This document shows positions 47,801 to 63,576 of a DNA stretch of 64,000 bases, in pieces. Below the pieces are notes generated by a model that saw nothing but the letters and a program-made list of their open reading frames with translations, made no database searches and was not told the DNA's origin. This stretch comes from Hippopus hippopus (lineage: Eukaryota > Mollusca > Bivalvia > Cardiida > Cardiidae). How positions within the stretch are numbered: position 1 is the first letter of the stretch; each line of letters starts with the position of its first letter. Both the position numbers and the translations under genes were made by a program. The DNA lies in contig OX328106.1 in NCBI GenBank assembly GCA_946811185.2, forward strand, positions 6,333,777-6,397,776, read 5' to 3'.

Positions 47801-49576
47801 ATTTCAGATTTGACTAGTCTAAACTTTGGTTGTTTAGTGAAGTGTTCATGTCAATTACAGCTTATAAAACGAAATATAAAGAACTAACAGAAATAAGAAT
47901 TCTCATTAACTCTTTCCATACCATAGAGTCTGATCTCTGATCTACTCTGTCTACTGCTTTAGTCTAGATTATGAACAAACCATCTCTTGATCTAGCAGCA
48001 GAACTGTATTTGTAGCCATTGAGAAAATGCAATTTATTTATCCAGTAGTGAAAGAGTTAACCCTTTACATAACAAACAAATTTTATGTTGCTAAAATTGT
48101 GGAATTGGTCTCTGAAAGGGTAGAAAACATTGGGTCGTTTAAAACTTGGGATTATGTGGTAAAACAGTTAAATCCTTTCACCCTTACCAGTCATAGAAGC
48201 AGTTTATATTGATAGAGAAGATCAGGATCAGACTGCACATAATGTGTGGCCTAGTCTTGGATCTAGGCTGTCTGCTACTTGATTAAAAAAATGTACCAAA
48301 AGAAAATTTGTACCTGCAGCAAAATTTAAATTTTAGATCTTTAAAAAAAAAATCTCCTTCGTTGAATTTGTGGTGAAAATGCTAACCCTTTCCCAGAGCT
48401 CCAGATAGAGGGAGTGATTTTGATTTCAAAATTCAAAATATTAATTATTCTCCACCAAACCCTATATTGTAGGTACTGATTAGAATCGTCTCATCGAAAC
48501 GATTCTAATGAGTACCCACAACATAGGGTTTTGAAAAGAAATAATGGATTTAGAATACCATCACTCCCTCTTATCTGGCGCTCTGCTTTCCAACACAATC
48601 CTGAGTTTTTATAATCCTGAGAATGAAACTTTTGGAACACAATGAGAGAAAAGGAAAAAATGCAGGTAACCAGCATTATGTCCTTTTCCCACAATGTTTT
48701 CACTTTTTCACAGCAAAATATCACAATTCCTGCCACATGTAAATTGTGGTCTGCAAATGCTTTCGATTAAATCTTTAATTTTATTCTTTATTTGAGAGAG
48801 AAAAAAAAAAGAAAAAAATCTACTTAAATAAAGCAGGCCTAAACTAGACTCAAGGTGAAACATTTTCCAGAATCCTGTTACATTTCCCATATGCTTTGTC
48901 AACTTTATTGATCGGGATAAAATCAATAATTTAGGTGAGGTGGTATTTTTGTCAGTGAACACAGGTTGTTCAGAATGCTATGAATTTCTAAGGGCACAAA
49001 GGAATACAAGGATAGTGATAAAAACAGACAATGAGTCAAATAATATTGATTAATTTGACCCAAATGTTCCAAAAATATGGCGATTATGTTGATTGTGACA
49101 GTCCAATTTCAACCAATAGGAGAGGCTGGTTTCTCCAGCTAATGTCAAATTCGGCGCTGGTGACCGATCAATAAATGTCTCATCAAGACGATGTGGGCAA
49201 GGTGAGAACAGGTTTTAGTCCCCGAAATTCAACAGATTTCAACTTCCAAATAGTTTGAATAAAACTTTCAAACCAGTATATCCCTATATGTCCCCATATA
49301 ACATGAAGTTTTTGTTCAGAAACAGTGACTGAAGTGCACAAGATCAATATGCGTCAGAAATCAAGAATAACCAAAATTAGGGTCAAATTTTGACAATGAG
49401 TTCAAATGAAAAATGGTTGTTTTTCAATTAATGTCTCAAAATAAAATAAATAGGAATGGTGAGGATAATAAAATGTTCTTACCAACAACTACTGGTACTT
49501 TCTTACTCCAAGACAACAATTCCTTTCTAATAGAACGTCTTTCTTGGTAGCATCGTAAGTTTCCGCAGTCGACCAT
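22280..49576 (-). CDS. E93: E93/Mblk-1/LCOR-LCORL-like transcription cofactor, 7 coding exons
   Basis: Predicted nuclear DNA-binding regulator. Joining 49576-49483, 45419-45351, 29841-29762, 28116-28071, 26888-26714, 24815-24512 and 23815-22280 gives 2304 nt, in frame throughout with GT-AG junctions: 767 residues plus stop. Residues 1-81 match the N-terminal domain of vertebrate LCORL (Cys at 4, 9, 55, 70 and 73; basic RRSIRKELLSW stretch). A pipsqueak-type HTH lies at about 173-213 (GTRRAASLYGIPRSTLRNKV) and a second at about 590-634 (HRAGSYYGVPHSTLEYKVKE). An LxxLL nuclear-receptor box (LQDLL) is at 257-261, a possible SUMO site (IKRE) near 549, and an Asn run near 570. Two psq domains are the layout of insect E93/Mblk-1, the metamorphosis factor; vertebrate LCOR keeps the second type. 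I see no CtBP-type PLDL motif. Extra 3' exons or alternative starts are possible. The family call is firm; a mollusc role is unknown. Confidence 0.93.
23852..23999. mobile_element. core-less MITE made of two long arms
   Basis: A left long arm (GAGATGACAAAATGATAGAC) runs into an inverted long arm (CATCTGCAAGTGCTTTCATT, GGTAAATGGTTAA) with no core between. It lies 37 nt from the acceptor of E93 exon 7. Confidence 0.78.
24000..24489 (-). mobile_element. TTAA MITE split by a SINE
   Basis: Short arm and core remnant at 24000-24140, long arm at 24421-24489 (CATCTGCAAATGCTTTCAAT, ATGGTAAAGAGATCAA). The SINE lies between, so it is younger than the MITE. Confidence 0.75.
24150..24420 (-). mobile_element. 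SINE (type 1), nested in a MITE
   Basis: The reverse strand carries the tail CATTATTTCAGTTATCTC, the conserved TTCCCAAGCCAATGGCTGCT block and a degraded tRNA-like head. It fills most of E93 intron 6. Confidence 0.8.
24512..24815 (-). CDS. E93: E93 coding exon 6 (first pipsqueak HTH)
   Basis: 304 nt, entering in phase 2 and leaving in phase 0. It carries the E93-type psq domain (YTEDDLAAAISEVKNGKLG, then TRRAASLYGIPRSTLRNKV), followed by an acidic Ser/Asp linker. The acceptor GATTACAG is separated from a TTAA MITE by only 7 nt. Confidence 0.93.
24826..25055 (-). mobile_element. TTAA MITE at the E93 exon 6 acceptor
   Basis: A complete 230-bp copy. On the gene strand it ends ...TTTTTAA, followed by 7 nt and the CAG acceptor, so any polypyrimidine tract or branch point of this intron must be in MITE sequence. 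Confidence 0.92.
25985..26035. repeat. GATCAGACTGCAC hairpin
   Basis: CAGTGTAGATCAAGATCAGA (from about 25965) pairs with TCTGATCTTTGATCTACACTG around GCACAGAATGTGC. Members of this family recur at about 170-345, 34035-34085, 43795-43860, 44190-44255, 46150-46210, 48210-48275, 52930-52985, 54395-54455, 59765-59825 and 61755-61815. Confidence 0.85.
26205..26385. mobile_element. palindromic element with CTGATTGGCTAAACC core, copy 1
   Basis: AACACAACTTCTGATTGGCT followed by AAACCATTTGGTTTAGCCAA and TCAGAAATTG forms a tight hairpin, with outer mirrored CCAACCATTTTTAAGAAT/TTCTTCAGAATGATTGG. Confidence 0.82.
26425..26660. repeat. repeat related to 51940-52610
   Basis: ACATGTTTGTTTACATTAGT, GACAGCTAAAGTAGTTCTGG and TTTTCATGGAGCAATGAAAA appear inverted at about 51955-52070. 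Confidence 0.7.
26714..26888 (-). CDS. E93: E93 coding exon 5
   Basis: 175 nt, entering in phase 1 and leaving in phase 2, with acceptor TTTTCTACAG and donor GTAAGT. It encodes a Ser/Pro/Gln-rich linker (EPTSPKQDSPQPESDPK) with no recognisable domain and is open in one frame only. Confidence 0.82.
26945..27521 (-). mobile_element. two TTAA MITEs with internal duplication
   Basis: 26945-27224 is a full but diverged copy. 27222-27520 has a second CCACAATGTTTTATCAAAGA block inside the long arm, so part of the copy is duplicated. Both lie in E93 intron 4. Confidence 0.82.
28071..28116 (-). CDS. E93: E93 coding exon 4 (micro-exon)
   Basis: 46 nt, entering in phase 0 and leaving in phase 1, with a TTTTTTAG acceptor and GTAAAT donor. 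It encodes DAIEKSEKEAKEDNK, a charged linker. The phase fit on both sides is the main support, as the peptide is low complexity. Confidence 0.75.
28167..28375 (-). mobile_element. TTAA MITE abutted by a SINE
   Basis: Short arm, core and most of the long arm; the final GGTAAAGAGTTAA is replaced by the adjoining SINE. Confidence 0.82.
28376..28660 (-). mobile_element. SINE (type 1)
   Basis: Tail CATCTCAGTTATATTGCGGC, AATACTTTTCCAAAGCCACT middle, and head AAATTGGCAGAGCTGGGGAG with a weak B-box-like GTTGAACGAGC on the plus strand. Confidence 0.75.
28690..29047. mobile_element. two TTAA MITEs sharing one TTAA
   Basis: A plus-type remnant (28690-28836) and a minus-type full copy (28833-29047, ending AAAATTAATTAA), in E93 intron 3. 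Confidence 0.8.
29430..29735. repeat. internal direct repeat
   Basis: The block TTACCTGCCCCTATTATATG through CAGATAATTAAAAAATGTCA (about 29388-29480) recurs at about 29550-29655 with CTACCCTCGTTGTATGGGGT. It ends GGCAATGACAATACCTCGAT, resembling the tails at 31430 and 35735. Confidence 0.6.
29762..29841 (-). CDS. E93: E93 coding exon 3
   Basis: 80 nt, entering in phase 1 and leaving in phase 0, with a TTCCAG acceptor and GTAAGT donor. It encodes CLESKEPVDWEPEENCIYC and a short tail; the acidic stretch followed by CxxC matches the DCEPEELTDW...CSFC part of LCORL. Exon 2 joins it in frame across the 15.5-kb intron, so no exon is needed in between. Confidence 0.9.
29965..30165. mobile_element. 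palindromic element with CTGATTGGCTA core, copy 2
   Basis: CACCAACCATTCTTGAGAAC and AGAATGGTTGGTGACTATGG form the ends; the centre pairs ACACAACTTCTGATTGGCTA with TAGCCAATCAGAGGTTGTGT around TAAAAGCAAATGGTT. It lies about 125 nt upstream of E93 exon 3 on the gene strand. Confidence 0.85.
30396..30567 (-). mobile_element. TTAA MITE, long arm deleted
   Basis: CCTTTTACCACACTATCCC start, full core, then the long arm shortened to about 45 bp ending GGTAAACAGTTAA. Confidence 0.82.
30600..30855 (+). mobile_element. two TTAA MITE fragments
   Basis: A core and short arm (to about 30735), then a long arm and left core that breaks at GGGAAAAAGAGAAAC where the next repeat begins. Confidence 0.68.
30856..31456. 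repeat. dispersed repeat with ACGGACGGACG tail
   Basis: Starts TAGAGGCGCTTGAGCGCCTG (a hairpin), holds three imperfect copies of an AGGAACATTCCTG-centred block about 120-170 bp apart, and ends ACGCACGCACGGACGAACGG...CTTCGGCCAGTGGAGCTAAA. It appears inserted into a TTAA MITE. Related tails occur at 35690-35770, 45225-45300 and 45890-45955. Confidence 0.75.
31579..31800 (-). mobile_element. SINE (type 2)
   Basis: Reverse copy: GATTAAATGGTGTTTTATTC tail, TGGGTTTCACCAGTCCTAGG middle, GGGGCTCAAACCCTGGGCCT at the B-box and GTCCTACACCATAGCAAAGC at the A-box end. Confidence 0.85.
32083..32310 (-). mobile_element. TTAA MITE, diverged
   Basis: Core shortened at its centre (GCGAAAAGCTGGTTACCAGC) with symmetric loss on both halves; right end decayed. 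Confidence 0.78.
32335..32600. repeat. paired CTCGGATYAGCCT hairpin repeat
   Basis: GAAAAGGGGCATTCAGAAAT and AAATGCCCCTTTTTGCGTGT bound two hairpins, ATCAGCCTTCACAGTCCACG and TTAGCCTGCGTGGACTGCGC with CAGGCTGATCCGAGACGACA. The whole is an inverted repeat of hairpins. Confidence 0.78.
32735..33890. repeat. minisatellite, TGTGTCAGTATAATTA-like unit of about 16 bp
   Basis: About 1.15 kb of degenerate units built on TGTCAGTA followed by RTAATTATG. I estimate 60 to 70 units with length variants of 13 to 20 bp. It lies in the large E93 intron 2. Confidence 0.92.
34255..34993 (-). mobile_element. three TTAA MITEs in a row
   Basis: 34255-34487 complete; 34488-34697 has lost part of the core; 34764-34993 complete (TTAATACTTGTACCACAC to AAAGAGTTAA). 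All share one orientation. Confidence 0.87.
35390..35770. repeat. dispersed repeat ending CACTGGCCCATGGCCAG
   Basis: AGACCCGAAAGTTTTGGACA, TATGTGAAGTTTCATCAAAA and ACAGACACACAGACAACTC precede GATATAAGCTCACTGGCCCA. Same tail type as 30856-31456. Confidence 0.6.
35775..36582. mobile_element. cluster of four TTAA MITEs
   Basis: 35775-35923 minus (left part lost), 35920-36085 plus (long arm lost), 36190-36351 minus (long arm lost) and 36348-36582 plus, complete, sharing TTAA with its neighbour. The last has GAGACAATGC in the core with the compensating GCATTGTCTC. Confidence 0.85.
36590..36850 (-). mobile_element. SINE (type 1), reverse
   Basis: AATTGTTTCAATTATATCGC tail, TTTCCAACCCACTGGCTACT middle, ATCGAACCCAGGACCCC at the B-box and GCTACCAACTGAACTACAGG at the A-box. 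Confidence 0.87.
36978..37267 (+). mobile_element. SINE (type 1), forward, cut by the foldback element
   Basis: The tRNA-like head GAGCCCAGATAGCTCAGTCT (A box) and GAGGGGTTGGTCCCTGGCTC (B box) is followed by the body and TGAAATAATGTTGAAAACGG. The rest of its tail (ACAATCAATCAATCAATGAA) reappears at 39982, beyond the foldback element, proving insertion. Confidence 0.88.
37273..39976. mobile_element. 2.7-kb foldback DNA transposon, non-autonomous
   Basis: Ends CACGGGTAGGAAACTTCA and the inverted TGAAGTTTCCTACCCGTG, flanked by direct ACCAT copies (37268-37272 and 39977-39981), a 5-bp target-site duplication. The arms (about 37273-38400 and 38845-39976) are inverted copies of about 1.13 kb with scattered differences; the spacer is about 440 bp. 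I see no transposase. The 5-bp duplication and CAC ends narrow the superfamily but do not settle it. Confidence 0.93.
40000..40252. mobile_element. arm-swapped TTAA MITE with two long arms
   Basis: The left arm is long type (CAAATTGACAGCATTTACAA), the core is normal, and the right arm is also long type, inverted (GTGGTCTGCAAGTACTTGGA, GTCGTTTGGTAA). The copy is therefore palindromic over its whole length. Confidence 0.8.
40248..40362 (-). mobile_element. TTAA MITE fragment
   Basis: Right core half and shortened long arm, ending GTGTGGTAAGGAGTTG. Confidence 0.7.
40470..40780 (-). mobile_element. SINE (type 1), reverse
   Basis: GGTGTTTAGTGCCATCTTCT tail end, TTCCTAAGCCACTGGCTGTT middle, GTACGCTACCAACTGTCCAA head. 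A partial second copy follows at about 40835-40935. Confidence 0.8.
40950..41604 (-). mobile_element. head-to-tail array of TTAA MITEs
   Basis: 40950-41102 (core half lost), 41099-41327 complete, 41324-41539 complete apart from a short long-arm deletion, and 41536-41604 a long-arm remnant. Each junction has a single TTAA. An SINE fragment (41620-41755) follows. Confidence 0.9.
41811..42022 (-). mobile_element. SINE-like insertion splitting a hairpin repeat
   Basis: GTGAAGATCAAGATCAGACT ends at about 41810 and the other half, TGCAGTCTGATCTTGATTTG, resumes at about 42040. The insert starts (TGAT)n, then AGATTTAAAACGCCCTTAAC and GCTTAGGTCATATCACTGTG. Confidence 0.75.
42571..42793 (-). mobile_element. 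TTAA MITE, near complete
   Basis: CTTTACCAAAAATCTCC start, full core (GGTAATC centre), GGTATAGAGATAGC end. Confidence 0.85.
42832..43205. mobile_element. TTAA-flanked palindromic element, copy 3 (374 bp)
   Basis: Starts TTAAAGTAACAATAGCTGCC and ends GGCTGCTATTGGGCCTTTAA. The middle has mirrored GTTAGTCGCTGGCA/CCAGCAACTAACATTTGGAC. Length is preserved within 1 bp among the three copies. Confidence 0.88.
43260..43750. mobile_element. TTAA MITE pair, opposite orientation
   Basis: 43260-43490 plus (ends decayed), 43517-43750 minus, complete (CCTTTACCACAACACAATCC to GGTATAGAGTTAA). Confidence 0.85.
43795..43860. repeat. GATCAGGCTGCAC hairpin
   Basis: GTCAGTGTAGATCAAGATCA through GATCTTTGATCTACACTGTC; a paired substitution relative to most copies (GGCTGCAC with GTGCAGCC) keeps the stem intact. 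Confidence 0.85.
44190..44255. repeat. GATCAGACTGCAC hairpin
   Basis: GGACAGCGTAGATCCAAGAT and ATCTTGATCTACACTGTC pair around GCACATTCTGTGC. Confidence 0.85.
44372..44806 (+). mobile_element. two TTAA MITEs sharing TTTAAAC
   Basis: 44372-44605 has a core damaged by an A run (GAGAAAAAAAAAATGG); 44603-44806 has a shortened core and ends CAGTAAAAGGTTAA. Confidence 0.82.
44985..45300. repeat. dispersed repeat with GCGGGGGTATAATAA end
   Basis: Starts AACTAGAGCTGTCACTGAAT, ACTTAATACCCCCGCCAGC and ends ACAGACGGACACATGGACGG then CATTCGTTTTGCGGGGGTAT. Confidence 0.7.
45351..45419 (-). CDS. E93: E93 coding exon 2
   Basis: 69 nt between a TTATTTACAG acceptor and a GTAAGT donor, phase 1 on both sides. 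It encodes GLETIAEHVGSRRRVRKLF and four more residues, aligning with the GFESILEGLYGPRLRRDL segment of LCORL. A SINE starts about 20 nt upstream of the acceptor. Confidence 0.9.
45441..45679 (-). mobile_element. SINE (type 2) next to E93 exon 2
   Basis: GATTGATTGAATGGTAATAT tail, TGGCGACAGCTCACATATTC, GGCTCGAGCCCAGGGCCTCC B-box and TTATGAGTCCTACATTTTGC head. It ends about 20 nt from the exon 2 acceptor, so its GATT-rich tail lies next to the acceptor region. Confidence 0.87.
45720..45960. repeat. dispersed repeat with CCTCCGCCTTCGGCGGGGG end
   Basis: GATATCCCCGCCGAAAAATT start; CAGACGGACACACGGACGGA and TATCCCTCCGCCTTCGGCGG at the end. Confidence 0.72.
46308..46535 (+). mobile_element. TTAA MITE, reference copy (228 bp)
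   Basis: The cleanest copy in the window. It starts TTAACTCTTTACC and ends GGTAAAGAGTTAA, so terminal inverted repeats of about 13 bp are flanked by TTAA. A 107-bp long arm (with GACAAAATTTTAGACTTG) precedes a 67-nt palindrome (46415-46481; two 33-nt halves around one central base) and a 54-bp short arm. TTAA target use and the CCCTTT/CTCTTT ends point to piggyBac-type mobilisation (inference). No coding capacity. Below, plus means the long arm is on the left. Confidence 0.95.
46612..46745 (-). mobile_element. TTAA MITE, right part only
   Basis: Right core half and long arm (GTAGTCTACAAATGCTTTCA); the terminus is interrupted at about 46760 by the next element. Confidence 0.72.
46762..47645. 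mobile_element. 884-bp element with GGGTGTGGAAAT ends
   Basis: GGGTGTGGAAATCCTATGTC at the left and ATTTCCACACCC at the right form a 12-bp terminal inverted repeat; GACAAGTRACTTT and TGGACAAGTA-like blocks lie inside both ends. A CAGGGATT hairpin is at 47491-47528. No clear target-site duplication; no transposase. Confidence 0.65.
47681..47850 (-). mobile_element. TTAA MITE, core deleted
   Basis: TTAACTCTTTGCAAAACAAT short arm joins GGCAGCAAATGATTTCAGAT long arm with most of the palindrome gone. Confidence 0.78.
48057..48171 (+). mobile_element. TTAA MITE, core deleted (115 bp)
   Basis: Both TTAA ends present; AAAACATT jumps to GGGTCGTTTAAAACTTGGGA, removing the whole right core half. Confidence 0.83.
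48585..48770 (-). mobile_element. TTAA MITE, long-arm end lost
   Basis: CTTTCCAACACAATCCTGAG through GTGGTCTGCAAATGCTTTCG, then unrelated sequence. Confidence 0.78.
48771..49482. other. E93 intron 1 stretch without recognised repeat
   Basis: Contains CAACCAATAGGAGAGGCTGG and a CGGCGCTGGTGACCGATCAA segment that is less AT-rich than its surroundings; nothing further recognised. Confidence 0.4.
49483..49576 (-). CDS. E93: E93 coding exon 1 (start codon)
   Basis: The ATG is at 49576-49574 in good context (CAACATGG). It encodes 31 residues beginning MVDCGNLRCYQERR, then one base (phase 1). The donor reads G|GTAAGA. The match to the CTAERR..RRELDSW block of LCORL-type proteins supports this start. 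Confidence 0.9.
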
Positions 49577-49687
49577 GTTGACAATGTTTTTTTCTCTGAC
49601 TACGTCATCAGTTTATGTGCACATTACGGAACTACGTAGAACGTCGACAGGTAAAACAGGAAGTGAAAGTAGAGAAGACAGTTATCA
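49577..49687. promoter_or_regulatory. probable bidirectional E93/MORN4 promoter
   Basis: The E93 start codon (minus) and the first MORN4 donor (plus, 49688/49689) are about 110 bp apart, so both transcription starts must lie in or next to this stretch. It is richer in CG than its surroundings and includes a CRE-like half-site TACGTCA at 49601-49607. No TATA box is evident. Start sites cannot be placed from sequence alone. Confidence 0.6.
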
Positions 49688-49688
49688 G
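49630..49688 (+). other. MORN4 5' UTR exon (start approximate)
   Basis: A good donor (ATCAG|GTAAATAAG) at 49688/49689 on the plus strand precedes the acceptor TTATTTCAG just before the MORN4 start codon, giving a 1430-bp 5' intron. The exon's 5' edge is a guess. It contains no in-frame coding continuation. Confidence 0.55.
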
Positions 49689-49963
49689 GTAAATAAGGGT
49701 ATTTCTCATGATTTGTCATTTAGTTTTAAATAGAATTAGCATTGTGAGTGATATTTTGAGGCACGACATCGTGACGTTGTGGGTAAAGACTCAGAATTTA
49801 CAACAGACTCGCCAAACTTAAACAATTCACTAGAAAGTCGAAAACTGAGAGGGTTTTTTGTTGTGAAGACTGAAGTTGTTGCAGACTGCAGTGAGTAGGT
49901 GAGGTTTGTTAAACGTCTGGCTGCTTAGCGCTATTCATTGTGCTTCTGCAGGCAGTGTAAATG

Positions 49964-50190
49964 AACTCTACCAAACAACAAAGTCTTGGACTTGTCCAAA
50001 TGGAAAGCATTTGCAGACAAGATTAAAATGTGACTAGAAAATTGAAATTTTTGGGAGTAGGGAAGAAAACATTGAGAGAGAAGGAAAAAATACTGCCTAC
50101 CAGTATTCTCTACTTTTTCCTCAATGTTTTCAATCTGACTTCTTATTTAAGGCCATTGATACTGAGGATTGTTTGGTTAAAGGTCTAGAT
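49964..50190 (+). mobile_element. TTAA MITE, near complete, in the MORN4 5' intron
   Basis: CTCTACCAAACAACAAAGTC start, TTGTTTGGTTAAAGG end; core mutated symmetrically (GGAAAAAATACTGCC...AGTATTCTC). Confidence 0.83.
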
Positions 50191-50324
50191 CAATCTGCAT
50201 ACAATGTGCTGTCTGATCTAAGAAGCACATTGTCCAAATTGATGAGATTTTTTAGTGAAAAGAATTTTGAAATCACAATAGATCTATTCGGAGCTTTACT
50301 TTACATAACAAGAAATATTTCTGA

Positions 50325-50488
50325 AGGAAAAAGCCTTTTGAAAAAAGTGTCCAGAAAGGCAAAAATGCTGGTAACCAGCATTTTCCCCTTTTCCTGCAAT
50401 GTTTTCTAGAAGCATATTGAATCTGATGTTTGAAAATGATTTGAATTTGAACAAATCTGGAATTTTGTCAAACGTGATAAAGGGTTAA
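50325..50488 (-). mobile_element. TTAA MITE, short-arm end lost
   Basis: Core and long arm ending CGTGATAAAGGGTTAA. Confidence 0.78.
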
Positions 50489-50835
50489 AGAATGGTAGAA
50501 AAAGATATTACTCCATTTCACCACCACATGTAAAAAAAAAATTTTACAAATGAGGAGATAGCACAAAACATGTTGTCTGATGCTGGGTGTACAATCTTTG
50601 CTAAGGCATCCAAATAACACTCAGCAATTCCAGGATTAACTTGTAGAGCACCACAAATTTGGAACGAATATTTTGAGTCTAGGAACAAGACCTGAACACT
50701 TTTAAGTGAAATTTCAAGGCTGTTCTGTTCCTGAAAGACACAGCAAAGTGGATGATGTAGGTCAAAAATGACACTGCACATTAATTTTAGTCACATCTTG
50801 ACCCATATTAGCCAATTTGAGTTCTCAAAAGGGCT

Positions 50836-51067
50836 TGAACCCTTTACCACACAATCCCAATTTTCAACGACCCTGAAGAAGCAGCCTTTTGAAAACATAG
50901 TGGGAAAACGAGAAAATGCTGGTAACCAGCATTTTCTCCATTTCCCACAATGTTTTCTACCCTATAACAGACAAGTTCCATCATTTGAGACACTTTTTAA
51001 TTGTCATCTGCAAATGCTTTCACTGTACAATTCTACATTTTTGTCGTTTGGTACAGTAAAGAGTTGA
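50836..51067 (-). mobile_element. TTAA MITE, complete, 51 nt from the MORN4 exon 1 acceptor
   Basis: CCCTTTACCACACAATCCCA start, GTCGTTTGGTACAGTAAAGA end followed by GTTGA; core intact, central A. Confidence 0.92.
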
Positions 51068-51122
51068 TGGTTGGTTCAAATATGAAAAAAAACTTACAGT
51101 AAGGATTTCTTATTTCAGAACA

Positions 51123-61433
<10,311 letters not shown>

Positions 61434-61458
61434 ATTAAGATACTTGCATTAACTTAAA

Positions 61459-61681
61459 ATGTTACCCCTTGACCACACAACCCAAATATTTAATGACCCT
61501 GAGAAAGAGGCCTTTAAAAAACATTGAGGGAAAAGGAGAAAATGCTGGTAACCAGCATTTTCTCCTTTTCCCACAATGTTTTCTACACTTCCAAAGGCAA
61601 ATGAGTTACATTTATTTTGTGGTCTGCAGTTGCTTTGAATATGGATCAGTCTAAAATTTCGTTGCTTGGTAAACAGTTATG
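61459..61681 (-). mobile_element. TTAA MITE just downstream of the MORN4 stop
   Basis: Begins about 26 nt past the stop codon: CCCCTTGACCACACAACCCA, full core (central A), GCTTGGTAAACAGTTATG end. Probably in the 3' UTR. Confidence 0.9.
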
Positions 61682-62185
61682 AACACATTATACAACTATA
61701 CCGGTAGTTGTTTTTTTGTGGACAATGTAGATTATTACAGACTGCTTTACATGGACAGTGTATATCAAGATCAGACTGCACAGAACATGCACTGTGATCT
61801 TGGATGTACACTGCTTTCAGTGTTTGAACAATTTTTCTACTGCCACCATTTTTTCACTTGTATTAATGTCAAAAGCTTTAATCCCTATTGGTAAAAAGAA
61901 AAATTTTCAGTTTTCCAAACAACATTTCAAAAGAAGACATTGCTTATTTTGAACATTGTAGTATTTTAAACTATTTTGATTATCCCCAATTGCAAAGATG
62001 TTTTCAAAGTTGTCTGTTGCAAGTTTGTTTAAAGAGACAATTAGTATTCTTTCCTGGTTCATTTAGAATGTAGTGTTCAATCCATGATTGTAGAATTGAT
62101 GTGTCACAGCATAATACATATACACTGTTCAGTTAGCAATTCCTGTATTCATATCTATAATCATACATTTCATAATTTTAAATGT
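61682..62185. other. stretch without supported gene
   Basis: Holds a GATCAGACTGCAC hairpin at about 61755-61815 (ATCAAGATCAGACTGCACAG). It may include the remaining MORN4 3' UTR; no clear AATAAA was fixed. Confidence 0.45.
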
Positions 62186-62728
62186 TTAACTCTTTACCTG
62201 ACGACAACATTTTACACTCGTCCAAATCGCCAGCATTTGCAGACAGATTAAATGTGGTCAATAAAATTGTGTGAAAACGAAAAAATGCTGAATGCCAGTT
62301 TTTTCGCATTTTCCCATAATGTTTATTTAAGACCTCTTTCTGAGGATAGTTAACCTCCGGATTGTGTTGTGAAGGGTTTTAAATGATGGGATTTGTTTTT
62401 GAAAGGATAGACAACACAGTGGGAAAAGGAGACAATGATTGGTACAAGAGTTTTCTGCTTTTCCTCCAAAATTTACCACACCACAAAATTTTGTTTTGTT
62501 CAAATTGAAAGCAATTCCAGGGTTTTATTGATCCCTGAGGAAGAAGGCTTTAGAAAACATTGTTGGAAAAAGAGAAAATGCTGGGAACCAGCATTTTCTC
62601 CTTTCCCCACAATATTTTCTGTCCTTTCTAAGACATATTTAATCATTTGAGACATAAATAATTTTTTCGTCTGCAAATGTTTTCAATTTGGGCCAGTCTA
62701 AAAGCTTGGTTGTTTGGTAAAGAGTTAT
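62186..62728. mobile_element. three TTAA MITE copies
   Basis: 62186-62381 plus, diverged (GAAAACGAAAAAATGCTGAA core); 62395-62475 plus core fragment; 62470-62728 minus with a plus-type long-arm piece fused to its left, ending GGTAAAGAGTTATAA. Confidence 0.8.
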
Positions 62729-62969
62729 AACACAGAACGGTTTGGTGAAGGGATTAATGTAAGGGTTCCCTTCTAAACTACGGAAAGATTGTTATGCAAA
62801 TTTATGCAAACATTCAATTTGCTTCATTTCTATTGTGTTGTCTGTTGAAAAAAGGTCTTATTTTCATAATAAAAATGTATAATTAATTAGGAAAGTGTTA
62901 CTGGGTGTTATTCTTTCCCCTTTTCAGCTTGTGATTTACTTTTTTTTTTGAAAGCCAGGTTTGTTTGTA

Positions 62970-63258
62970 ACAACATTTTCAACATTATTTCAGTTATATT
63001 ACAGCGGCCAGTACACCTATTCATGCTTTCTTGGAGTATCTTTTACCAGTATTTCACACAATATATGTATTCTTCCAAAGCCACTGGATGCTTTCCACAT
63101 AACCATCCTCAAAACAATGATCAGCAATGAGAGAGGAATGAATCCTGTCGCAATAAATATCGTCAGTCCTTCTAAAGTAATTTGCTAAGCTGTGGATTCA
63201 AACCAGGTGCCCCCTGGTCCAGAGTCCTGTACGTTTACCAACTGTGCTACTTTGGCCC
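62970..63258 (-). mobile_element. SINE (type 1), reverse
   Basis: ACATTATTTCAGTTATATTA tail, TTCCAAAGCCACTGGATGCT middle, GTTTACCAACTGTGCTACTT head. Confidence 0.85.
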
Positions 63259-63274
63259 GGCATGAAGGCTAACT

Positions 63275-63495
63275 ATTAACTATTTACTTAACAACGAAGT
63301 TTTTGACTGCTCTAAATTACCGTAAAATCGATTGCAGCCAACAAATTAACTATTTCTCGGAATATAAGCGAATACTTTAATAGGGAAGAAAACATTGTTG
63401 GAAAAGGAGAAATTGCTGTTTACCAGCATTTTCTCCTTTATCAACAATGTTTTCAAAAGCCCTTTCTATCAGTCCTTAGAGCTTGGGATTTTTAG
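63275..63495 (+). mobile_element. TTAA MITE, near complete
   Basis: TACTTAACAACGAAGTTTTT left, core with GCTGTTTACCAGC, short arm decayed after CAGTCCTTAGAGC. Confidence 0.83.
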
Positions 63496-63576
63496 CTCTG
63501 CTGTTTTCATACAGAACACTGATTTTGCCATAGCCATGTTATCGTCTCTGTCGTCAAGCAAAACCTTGGCATTTTA